Virus record (IMG/VR): IMGVR_UViG_3300027631_000002 | Coordinates: 62,001-126,000 of that record | Direction: 5' to 3' (one strand) | Source: a virus | DNA: 64,000 nucleotides | In this document: piece by piece, positions 51,365 through 59,055 of the stretch | Layout: the number at the start of each line of letters is the position of its first letter | Position numbering within the stretch: the first letter of the stretch is position 1 | Notes under the pieces: model-generated | Told to the model about the DNA's origin: nothing | The model's input: the letters and a program-made list of their open reading frames with translations, nothing else | Databases searched by the model: none | Translations under genes and position numbers: made by a program

Positions 51365-53068
51365 ATGAAATGGATTAAAAATAGAAATCTTTTTTTAGAA
51401 GCTAAATTACGTGATGTTATCCTACCAAGACAAGCAAAGGCTGTAATATCAAAATGGGGAGAAAAATACTTAGATTATGAAGAGGTAACACCTACTGATA
51501 AGATCATACAAGGAAGTTGGAAGTTATCTGAAGAAGATAAGAATGAAGTATTAGGTGTTTTCTGTCAAACAGATATGCCACAACTTTTTACTTTGTTTTC
51601 AAGTTTACCAGAACAATTTGGTAATGTTTTAAATCAATCGATCAATACGGATCTATTTAGAGAAGATAAAGCAACATATGAAAGAATTTTCGAAGGATTT
51701 GATATTAGAAAACCTAAATTAGATCAAATACTTGCTATATTCAGTTCAGTTTTTAGAAAACTATCAATTGCTGATACAATGGCAACTTCTGTCATCTCTA
51801 AAGATGAATCAAACAGACCTATTAGAGATGAACAAGGTAATATGATTAGAGTTGAAAAGAAAGCAGGTGATTTAGTTTTTAGTAATAACTTAATCAATAT
51901 AAACTCTTTTATCGGTGACTACAATGATTTAGTTGATAAATGTATTGAAGCAAATGTTGATGGATGGTCTGAATCAGATAAAATGGCGTCTTCAAACTTA
52001 TTTTCTGAAAATAGAAACTTAGGTAGTTTTATAAACTTTGCTGCAACAAATGAGAATACACAATATAAATTAGATTTTGAAATTTTTAATAAAGACATTT
52101 TCTTAAAAATCAGTCATAATCCAAAAGACATTTTGAATATGTCTATTTCTAAGTTCTATTCTTCTTGTCAACACTTATATAGTGGTGGATATAGTCGTCA
52201 AGTTTTGGCAAATGTATTTGATCCAAATAGTATACCAGCTTTTTTAATTTTTGAAACTCCTATTTTCTGGGAAGGTGAAAAAATATCAGAACATTTACCA
52301 TTATCTAGAATGATTATTAGAAATTTAGAGTCATTTGAAGAAAATGCTCCTACAAGATTATATTTTGATAGAGCTTATCCAGATAGAATGCAGAATAAAT
52401 TTGAGGAAATTGTTACTAAATATACAGGAAATGTAAATGATGGTCAAAGAGGAGAAAGATACTTATATACACCAGATTTAGATTTTGAAGATTCGCTAGA
52501 TGCACCATATCAAGATAAGTTATCACTTACACAAGGTAAGATGATTGGTAAAAACATTAAAACATTATATTTAAGTCAAATTGGAAATTGGAAAAATATT
52601 AGAGTTGATCCTAATGCAAGAATTAAAGAATTGATTATCGAAACTACTGAAATACCAGATAGTTTATTGAATATAAATATTACTTTAGATTGGATTAAGT
52701 TTAAGTTTATTGAAATACATACTTTGAAAGACTTTGATAATATCAAAACAACAAATATAGCTTTTGATAAATGTAAATTTTCTAATGATGTTTTACAAGA
52801 TATTAATAAATCAAATCCAAATATTACAAAATTACAAATAATTAGTTGTGATAATGTTGGTTCTTTTGACTTCTCTACTTTCAAAGCATTAGAAGAGTTA
52901 CAAGTAATATATACTTTAGATTCTGCAGAAGATTTGAAATCGATTGTATCAGAAAGTTTGAAGAAATTGATAATTTCTGGAGACTTGGTAACCAAAGAAA
53001 GTAAATCAATAATATCATCTCTTAGAAGTAAAGGATTAAAAATAGAAATAGTTGGACCAGTAATATGA
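51365..53068 (+). CDS. Tagged protein with leucine-rich-repeat-like C-terminus
   Basis: 567 residues. MKWIKNRNLFLEAKL holds the tag and an F-L-E site before Ala, as in T4 internal proteins. The middle has KFYSSCQHLYSGGYSRQVLA followed by NVFDPNSIPAFLIF, a pattern found in other phage proteins of unknown role. From about 395 short repeats of the type xxLxIxxxxIPDSLLN form an LRR-like arrangement. No catalytic motif. First gene of a three-gene unit with 4-base and 1-base overlaps. Confidence 0.65.
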   Translation: MKWIKNRNLFLEAKLRDVILPRQAKAVISKWGEKYLDYEEVTPTDKIIQGSWKLSEEDKNEVLGVFCQTDMPQLFTLFSSLPEQFGNVLNQSINTDLFREDKATYERIFEGFDIRKPKLDQILAIFSSVFRKLSIADTMATSVISKDESNRPIRDEQGNMIRVEKKAGDLVFSNNLININSFIGDYNDLVDKCIEANVDGWSESDKMASSNLFSENRNLGSFINFAATNENTQYKLDFEIFNKDIFLKISHNPKDILNMSISKFYSSCQHLYSGGYSRQVLANVFDPNSIPAFLIFETPIFWEGEKISEHLPLSRMIIRNLESFEENAPTRLYFDRAYPDRMQNKFEEIVTKYTGNVNDGQRGERYLYTPDLDFEDSLDAPYQDKLSLTQGKMIGKNIKTLYLSQIGNWKNIRVDPNARIKELIIETTEIPDSLLNINITLDWIKFKFIEIHTLKDFDNIKTTNIAFDKCKFSNDVLQDINKSNPNITKLQIISCDNVGSFDFSTFKALEELQVIYTLDSAEDLKSIVSESLKKLIISGDLVTKESKSIISSLRSKGLKIEIVGPVI

Positions 53069-54843
53069 AAAATCTAAAATATATAAAATTATTTGAGGCA
53101 TTTGATGCAAGAACACTTAATGTAACTTTAAAAAATATTAAAGGATCAGAAGATAAGAAAAACTTTTTATCAAATCTAAAAACAATATGTGATAAATTTG
53201 ATATACCCGAATCTAAACTTAGTGATGACTTATTTACTTATTTACCTTTTAACAAAGCGTTGAAGTTCAACAATGTTGTTTCTGATGACCAACCTTGTGA
53301 TGCAGTAGGTGAATTTGTTCATGGTGAAAGATGTGACAATGGTAAAGTAAGAAGACCTTGGGGTAGAGGATTTAGAGTTGTTGATTGTGGTACTTGTAAA
53401 GGTACTGGTATCAAACCTAAAAGATCAGATTTATCTTTACTTAAATTTTGGTTTAATTCAGAAGGAAAATACGTTGCTACGACTGCAGTAGATGGTATTT
53501 ACAGAGCATCAACTAACACTGCGGCAACAGCATTCTCACCAAATATTACTGATTATGATGTAGTTAAAAGAATTCCCAAAACACAGATAAAAAATCAATT
53601 AGAAACTGGTGATATAATATCAGTAGATCTTGTAGATAATCATTGGAATGGAACCGCTTATAATGTTGAAACACAAATTGTTGCTTATGTTTATAAAGAA
53701 GTAAGATATGGTAATGAGATTAAAGTATTTGCTATTCAAAATAGAAGAGGTAGATATCCTAGACCTTGGAATAGTGACTGGAGAAGTATTGGTAATGAGT
53801 CTTGGACTCTTACAACTTCTAAATGTAATAATATAAACCTATTAAAAGCTAAAGCTAATGCAGGTGGTCAGGATCCTTATGGATATAATACATTATTTGA
53901 TATGTCTAACTTCCGTGTTAGACCAGTTCAAGTTACTTCTACATTGAAAGATGCAAACTTTGCAATTATATTAGATTTTTCTAAATTAGATAAGTTGGGG
54001 GTTGTAAAGAAAACAGAAGTAAAATCTGGTAGAACAGAATCAAGAGAAGGTGCGACTGCATTTATATCTAACGATGATATAAAGAAAGCAAATATTAAAA
54101 GATACTTTGATAAAATTGCGACTAGTTTTAAACTAACTGGAGAATTACAAGATGTTAGTAAGTTTACTAGTATGGCTACTAGAGTTCTTGGTGGTAGATC
54201 TTGTGTGTACTTCTTAAATAATTCTGCAAGTACTAATGAAATGGATACTCTATCAACTATAGCAGGATATATCTTTAAGATGATTAAAAAAATAAAAACT
54301 GCAGAAAAGGCAGATAATCAATCTACAGAAGATGGATTCGTAGGAACTGCAGTTGAAGATTTAAAACAGGATAGAGATTTTATAGATATTATTACTATTA
54401 TTAACGATAAATATAAAAGTTTATTAGATAATTCAATTAAAAAAGTAGATAGTACAACTAGATTCCTTAAACAACTTAAAGATAAAATTAAAGCAGATGC
54501 TAGTGAAGATTGGATGGATAAAGATCTTAGAATACTATCCAATATAGATAACTTATCTGCAGAAATAAACAAATATATTTCATCAATCAAAGTAGATACT
54601 TTAGAAGATGTTGAATTTTTAATACAAGAAATTTACTCTATAAAAAGTTTATTAAGATCTGATAGAATGTCTATGACAAACTTAAATGGTTTATTTGATA
54701 GAATGCGTCCAGGTAGTTATTATAACGAAGTTCGTTATTTATATCCAGCACTTACAGATAGAAGAACTTATTATGGTAATATAAACAACGGTATTCAATC
54801 TATAATTACAATTATAAGAAAAAAACTAGCAATGTTAGACTAA
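53065..54843 (+). CDS. Tagged protein with a DnaJ-like zinc motif
   Basis: 592 residues. MKNLKYIKLFEAFDAR carries a tag with L-F-E before Ala. A short Cys-rich part (about 75-115, QPCDAVGEFVHGERC and later DCGTCKGTGIKPKR) contains one CxxCxGxG unit, as in DnaJ zinc domains, and two separate Cys. Later regions are helical (about 400-510). Overlaps the upstream stop by 4 bases. No enzyme motif. Packaged protein inferred. Confidence 0.65.
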   Translation: MKNLKYIKLFEAFDARTLNVTLKNIKGSEDKKNFLSNLKTICDKFDIPESKLSDDLFTYLPFNKALKFNNVVSDDQPCDAVGEFVHGERCDNGKVRRPWGRGFRVVDCGTCKGTGIKPKRSDLSLLKFWFNSEGKYVATTAVDGIYRASTNTAATAFSPNITDYDVVKRIPKTQIKNQLETGDIISVDLVDNHWNGTAYNVETQIVAYVYKEVRYGNEIKVFAIQNRRGRYPRPWNSDWRSIGNESWTLTTSKCNNINLLKAKANAGGQDPYGYNTLFDMSNFRVRPVQVTSTLKDANFAIILDFSKLDKLGVVKKTEVKSGRTESREGATAFISNDDIKKANIKRYFDKIATSFKLTGELQDVSKFTSMATRVLGGRSCVYFLNNSASTNEMDTLSTIAGYIFKMIKKIKTAEKADNQSTEDGFVGTAVEDLKQDRDFIDIITIINDKYKSLLDNSIKKVDSTTRFLKQLKDKIKADASEDWMDKDLRILSNIDNLSAEINKYISSIKVDTLEDVEFLIQEIYSIKSLLRSDRMSMTNLNGLFDRMRPGSYYNEVRYLYPALTDRRTYYGNINNGIQSIITIIRKKLAMLD

Positions 54844-55461
54844 ATGAAACACTTGAAAATATTTGATAATTTTCAAGATAAACAAACATTGATAATTGTC
54901 GATGTTCAAAAGTCTTTTAGAAAGTTTTTTACTGAAATGTATTTACACGAATTAAAAAACTATTGTAAGAAGTTTGAATCTGTTTACCAAATTTGGGATA
55001 ACCACGTCGATGGTAAGAATGTAGATAAAGATTATCTATATGATGAGGATCCAGACATCCCAGTTCATAAAGATTTATATCGTTTTCCTAATCAAAAAGA
55101 TCTAATAGAGAAAAGATATAACTATGATGTAGATGTAGATTTCTATAAAAATATTTTATCTAAAGACGTTTATAAAGATCTAAAAGAAAAGGAATCTAAT
55201 AAGGAATTAAAAAGAGGTGATACTTTCAATACTAAAGAAGGTACATTTATAATTTATATTGGAAATCATCATAAATGGTATCACCTACCGAAAAAACTAC
55301 AGGAACTATTCACTGAATTAAAAGGACAAGAAGTTGTTATGGTTGGTGGTTCTGATTCAGAATGTTATTTAGACGTTGAAACTGCCGCTAAATCATTTGG
55401 AGTTAAAGTAAAAAGAGATTTTAAATATATCTACAGTGCCAATCATTGTCCTATAAAGTAA
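54844..55461 (+). CDS. Tagged isochorismatase-like cysteine hydrolase
   Basis: 205 residues. After MKHLKIFDNFQDK (tag) comes LIIVDVQKSF (Asp20), the first active-site residue of the family. Near the end GGSDSECYLDVETAAKSFGV places the catalytic Cys at about 173. The middle deviates from nicotinamidase, so the substrate may differ; nicotinamide, isochorismate and carbamate compounds are the usual ones. Being tagged, the enzyme may enter the host with the DNA and act on NAD-related or other small molecules. Starts 1 base behind the preceding stop. Confidence 0.75.
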   Translation: MKHLKIFDNFQDKQTLIIVDVQKSFRKFFTEMYLHELKNYCKKFESVYQIWDNHVDGKNVDKDYLYDEDPDIPVHKDLYRFPNQKDLIEKRYNYDVDVDFYKNILSKDVYKDLKEKESNKELKRGDTFNTKEGTFIIYIGNHHKWYHLPKKLQELFTELKGQEVVMVGGSDSECYLDVETAAKSFGVKVKRDFKYIYSANHCPIK

Positions 55462-55464
55462 TAC

Positions 55465-55842
55465 TTAGTTTACTGTTGCATAAACTTGATAATCAGAAAC
55501 CGTAAAACTTATAACCATATATTCTTGGTATCTTTCAGGATCTTCAAAAAACTCTACATATAATTCGTAAGGAACAGAATCTACCTCTGGTATATAATCC
55601 GCAATCTGTGCCATTAGTTCTCCTTCAATTGATTCTGATGATAATCTAGTTTCATGTAATAGTTCTGTTAGATTTGCACCAAAGTTAGGTTCACCTAAAA
55701 CTTCACCTTTATTAGTAAAAATAATCATCTCATACTTTTGTATGATAACTCTGATTACGTCATCTTCGATAAGTTCTGCCAATTTAAACATTGGATGTCC
55801 TGGGTAACAGATATAAAAATCTATAAAGTTAAAGTTCGCCAT
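55465..55842 (-). CDS. 25: Baseplate wedge protein (T4 gp25-like)
   Basis: 125 residues (gp25: 132). The core MIIFTNKGEVLGEPNFGANL followed by TELLHET fits the gp25/gpW family pattern (ltxkGE- P-FG-xL). The C-terminus is beta-rich (VISFTVSDYQVYATVN). It attaches the first sheath ring to the baseplate. It faces away from the tagged genes, in minus orientation. A TTTAATATATAA-type element lies 4 bases upstream (55846-55857). Confidence 0.75.
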   Translation of the reverse strand: MANFNFIDFYICYPGHPMFKLAELIEDDVIRVIIQKYEMIIFTNKGEVLGEPNFGANLTELLHETRLSSESIEGELMAQIADYIPEVDSVPYELYVEFFEDPERYQEYMVISFTVSDYQVYATVN

Positions 55843-55845
55843 AAA

Positions 55846-55857
55846 TTATATATTAAA
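55846..55857 (-). promoter_or_regulatory. Late-promoter-like element TTTAATATATAA
   Basis: Minus-strand copy 4 bases before the gp25-like start; a nearly leaderless message would result. Confidence 0.45.
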
Positions 55858-55873
55858 AATTTATATATACTTA

Positions 55874-56245
55874 ATGAGATATTTAAAGAAATTTAATGAA
55901 GGTCAGTCACCATCTGATATAATAGATAGTATAGAGGGCATTTTAGTCGATTTAATGGATAATAATATGGTAGAAATAACTGATAAGTCTTGGGCTTTAG
56001 AGGTTTCTATTAAATTACCGGTCGATATTGTAGATACTGATAATAGGAGAGACTTTATATATAATGAGATTGATTTTGAATCAATTAAAGATAAAGTTTT
56101 AATGCTATTGGATTATATGAAGAATAAAGGATATAAATATAGAATGTCTTGTAAGATTAAGGGAAGTAGTACTTTCTTTTCTGTTAAAAGAGATACTATT
56201 ATTGATTTACCAGTAACAGAAGTAAAAATCATTTTTGATAAATAA
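55874..56245 (+). CDS. Tagged hypothetical protein
   Basis: 123 residues starting MRYLKKFNEGQSPSD, a tag with N-E in place of F-E. Predicted alpha/beta (helices 18-35 and 80-98, strands in VDIVDTDNRRDFIYNEIDFE). Not recognised. Together with the next gene it forms a pair of small tagged genes. Confidence 0.65.
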   Translation: MRYLKKFNEGQSPSDIIDSIEGILVDLMDNNMVEITDKSWALEVSIKLPVDIVDTDNRRDFIYNEIDFESIKDKVLMLLDYMKNKGYKYRMSCKIKGSSTFFSVKRDTIIDLPVTEVKIIFDK

Positions 56246-56275
56246 TATATAAAATAATAAAAATAAAAATTTAAA

Positions 56276-56635
56276 ATGAAATATTTAAAAAGATTTAATG
56301 AAAGTATTTTAGATGATGTTAGATCTGAAGTAGATAAAACTCGTTCTAGTATTAGTTCTAAGTTTGGACGTTTTTCTAATGTAGAAGATGAATTCAATGA
56401 TGATAGTTTTGAAGTAACTGGTAAATTAGAAATACAAGGTGGTTCATCAAAAACACCAGTTATTAAAATTAGAAGTATGAATAAAACTATAGATGGTACT
56501 TCGGTATTATCTGGTGATATAATGGCTTGGGATTTAACTAAATTTGACGGACAAGAAGTTACTATAAAAGGAACTACTAAAAATGGTGAAAAGCCTTCTT
56601 TTATGAATCCAATTATGGTAAATGAAATACAATAA
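56276..56635 (+). CDS. Tagged hypothetical protein
   Basis: 119 residues starting MKYLKRFNESILDD. Acidic helix first, then a beta-rich C-terminal part (TGKLEIQGGSSKTPVIKIRS). It may form a small beta barrel. Not recognised. Confidence 0.65.
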   Translation: MKYLKRFNESILDDVRSEVDKTRSSISSKFGRFSNVEDEFNDDSFEVTGKLEIQGGSSKTPVIKIRSMNKTIDGTSVLSGDIMAWDLTKFDGQEVTIKGTTKNGEKPSFMNPIMVNEIQ

Positions 56636-56664
56636 AAAAAACCCAGTTTTAAACTGGGTTTTTT
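56634..56664. terminator. Bidirectional terminator
   Basis: AACCCAGTTT and AAACTGGGTT are inverted, with A- and T-runs; it ends both the tagged gene and the clamp-loader gene. Confidence 0.85.
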
Positions 56665-57620
56665 AATATATCTCTAAATTTTCCTATAATTGTTATACCA
56701 AGTATTAAAGGATCTGTTGCTCCTTCTAATTTAGATGAATAATCCGCAATTATATAAGCAGTTTCAAATAATTTATTTACACTTTCTCTTTTATCTGTTA
56801 TACACCAATCAATAAAAGGTTTTCCTAATAGTTTAATCATTACATCAATTTTCTCCGCTCCAAAGTTTGACACTAAAAAGTGATAAGTTTTTTCAAAGTC
56901 TAAATCTTCATATAAAGTATTATAAAGTTCTAACTTCACTTTTGCAGAAACATTACCTGTTCCATCACTTATTGCTCCAGTATCTAAATAACTCTGTACT
57001 TCAACTAATACAGAACGAAAGTCTGGAAACTTTTTAGTAATAATATTTACTAAATCTTCTTTTGGTATCTCGGATTCCTCTTTAGGAAGAATTTCATTGA
57101 TAATCTTTTTATAAATCTCTTGTTTAAGGAACTTTTCTTCTTCTACTCCTTGACAGTCAAATCCAATTTGTTTAATTCTTGATTTTAATCCATCTGATAT
57201 TTTATTGATGTGGTTCGTTGTAATGATAAAACGAACATTTTTGTTGTATCTTTCTATAAAAGCTTTAAATGCGTCTTGGAAGTTTGTAGAAACTCTCTCA
57301 AACTCATCTAAGAATACATATTTAATATCTGAATTAGTATCCATCATTGGAGTAAACTTACAGAAGTTATCGATTTCAGTTCTAAGAACATCAATTGATG
57401 TATCCATTGAACAGTTCAATTCTAAGTAAGGAGTTTCTTTTGAGTATCTACCGATTAGTATTCTAGCTAAACTTGTTTTACCGGTTCCGTAGTGACCGTG
57501 GAATATATAGTGTTGGTTTACACCATTTTCTAATTCTTTTCTAATTCTTGGAAGTAATATAATGTCGTCGATAGTTTTTGGACGCCATTTTTCCCATAAT
57601 AATAATTTATTTACTGACAT
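56649..57620 (-). CDS. 44: Sliding-clamp loader ATPase (T4 gp44-like)
   Basis: 323 residues (gp44: 319). Walker A GHYGTGKTS (about 42-50), Walker B YVFLDEFE (about 101-108), a sensor region FIITTNH, and SRIKQ as the arginine-finger motif of RFC small subunits. With gp62 and the clamp gp45 (not in the window) it loads the clamp for processive replication and late transcription. The gene ends in the hairpin shared with the tagged gene. Confidence 0.94.
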   Translation of the reverse strand: MSVNKLLLWEKWRPKTIDDIILLPRIRKELENGVNQHYIFHGHYGTGKTSLARILIGRYSKETPYLELNCSMDTSIDVLRTEIDNFCKFTPMMDTNSDIKYVFLDEFERVSTNFQDAFKAFIERYNKNVRFIITTNHINKISDGLKSRIKQIGFDCQGVEEEKFLKQEIYKKIINEILPKEESEIPKEDLVNIITKKFPDFRSVLVEVQSYLDTGAISDGTGNVSAKVKLELYNTLYEDLDFEKTYHFLVSNFGAEKIDVMIKLLGKPFIDWCITDKRESVNKLFETAYIIADYSSKLEGATDPLILGITIIGKFRDILKNPV

Positions 57621-57667
57621 ATTTTATCTCATTTTCTCATGAGTATATCAAAAATTATCAAGAAAGT

Positions 57668-58222
57668 TTATACTTTTGGACGCCCAATTAGATATTCTTC
57701 TTCTGTTATAGTATGGTCTGGAAGAGTTCTTGTATAAACACCTTGTCTTATCCAGTTTATCTCTGAATGAGGAAAAATTTTACTAACAGTTTGTTTATCA
57801 CAGTATTTACAACCTGCACCTATAAGTATCTCAGCAGGTCTTCCTGAAACTTCAATCCAAAATCCTTCTTTATGCAATAGGACAATCAATTGTTTCATTA
57901 GTTCTTTCCTAGCTTCTTTTGTTCCATCATGACCCCAACCAGAAATCTTGTGTCCATTAGACTCTCTAGAAAATATAACAACATCGGCTTGTGGATCTTT
58001 ATCTATATCAACTGCTGTCCAGAAAGTTAAGTCTGGATCATTTACAACTGCATCAGGACTTGATATTCTAACATGTCCACCAAGTGGTTTATATGCCAAA
58101 TCAACAATCTCCCATATTTCTTTTTTAAGCTTTTTTCTATCTTCCATAGAAAGTTCAACCCATTTATTCTTATCATATAAATCGGAAAAAGTAAAGTCTT
58201 CAAATAATTTAATGTAATTCAT
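57668..58222 (-). CDS. Tagged conserved phage protein
   Basis: 184 residues from the ATG at 58222 (MNYIKLFEDF, a full tag; the frame from 58228 adds 2 residues). A conserved core LAYKPLGGHVRISSPDAVVN followed by FWTAVDIDKDPQADVVIFSR, then IEVSGRPAEILI and a Cys-containing GAGCKYCD loop. Similar proteins are common in large phages, unnamed. An acyl- or nucleotidyl-transfer fold is possible but no motif proves it. Overlaps the next gene by 14 bases. Confidence 0.65.
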   Translation of the reverse strand: MNYIKLFEDFTFSDLYDKNKWVELSMEDRKKLKKEIWEIVDLAYKPLGGHVRISSPDAVVNDPDLTFWTAVDIDKDPQADVVIFSRESNGHKISGWGHDGTKEARKELMKQLIVLLHKEGFWIEVSGRPAEILIGAGCKYCDKQTVSKIFPHSEINWIRQGVYTRTLPDHTITEEEYLIGRPKV

Positions 58223-59006
58223 TGTCACTCCATTTTTTTAATAAGTCTAATGCTATTCTTCTTCTACGTCCAATTGGTATAGTAATATCAGTTCTATCTA
58301 TTTCTTTTCCATGTTTTTTAAAAAAATCACTTCTACCATTACTATCAATACCTAATTCAATAAAATCATCATCAGTTAGTATAGGTTCACTTTTATATGG
58401 TTTTGGTTCTTTAGGTTCTATAGATTTTATATGTTTTTTATGATGACAAGGTGACTCTGTCCATACTTGTAATGTTTCTCCTTCTTCCTTAGACATTTTA
58501 AGTAGTTCATCATATGTTAATGTTCCAACTACACCACCATCAATTAACATTTGTTGATATTCTGTGATTGCTTTCATAAATCCATCTTTATCTTCGTAAT
58601 AATCTGGAAATTCTTCAACTTTTTTACCTAAGAAATCTTTCACGGTTCTTTCTGGGGAGAACCAAGTACTTCCTAATCCACCGTTTCTTAATTCTTTATT
58701 AAAACCAAAGATAGCACCTTCTTTAGGGATAATATCAAATGCAGTTCCATACCAACCAATCGAACTATCTGGATTTGGTCTAAAATACATATGTACTGAT
58801 TTTAAAGGATGTGGAATTCCCAAGTTAGCATAATTATTTATAAATTCAATGTAATCTTCATCAATTGAATTTCCAGAACTTACTGTACGTAATTTAGGAT
58901 CATCAATATATTCATCTTTATCAATTTTAACTCCTCTTACTAATGTTCCATTAAATACATTGGGAAATTCATTATTAAAATCTTCAAATATTTTTAAGTA
59001 CTTCAT
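58209..59006 (-). CDS. Tagged protein, possible ADP-ribosyltransferase
   Basis: 265 residues. MKYLKIFEDF is a full tag. Then GTLVRGV (about 20-26) could be the R motif, GSTWFSPERTVKDF (about 111-124) the STS motif with the following helix, and EEGETLQVWTES (about 181-192) the E-x-E strand of arginine-type ADP-ribosyltransferases. T4 packages such an enzyme (Alt) in its head. The match is by motif order only and the final Glu pattern is not certain. Overlaps the gene at 57668 by 14 bases. Confidence 0.45.
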   Translation of the reverse strand: MKYLKIFEDFNNEFPNVFNGTLVRGVKIDKDEYIDDPKLRTVSSGNSIDEDYIEFINNYANLGIPHPLKSVHMYFRPNPDSSIGWYGTAFDIIPKEGAIFGFNKELRNGGLGSTWFSPERTVKDFLGKKVEEFPDYYEDKDGFMKAITEYQQMLIDGGVVGTLTYDELLKMSKEEGETLQVWTESPCHHKKHIKSIEPKEPKPYKSEPILTDDDFIELGIDSNGRSDFFKKHGKEIDRTDITIPIGRRRRIALDLLKKWSDNELH

Positions 59007-59010
59007 ATAT

Positions 59011-59022
59011 CTATATATTAAG
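59011..59022 (-). promoter_or_regulatory. Late-promoter-like element CTTAATATATAG
   Basis: Minus-strand copy 5 bases before the tagged gene's start. Confidence 0.45.
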
Positions 59023-59040
59023 TTTAGAGACTTATATTTT

Positions 59041-59052
59041 TTTAATATATAC
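59041..59052 (+). promoter_or_regulatory. Late-promoter-like element TTTAATATATAC
   Basis: Plus-strand copy, only 4 bases before the homing endonuclease ATG at 59056. Confidence 0.5.
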
Positions 59053-59055
59053 TTT

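Noticed and set aside
53065-54843. DnaJ-type co-chaperone
   Set aside because: Only one CxxCxGxG unit and no J domain HPD motif.
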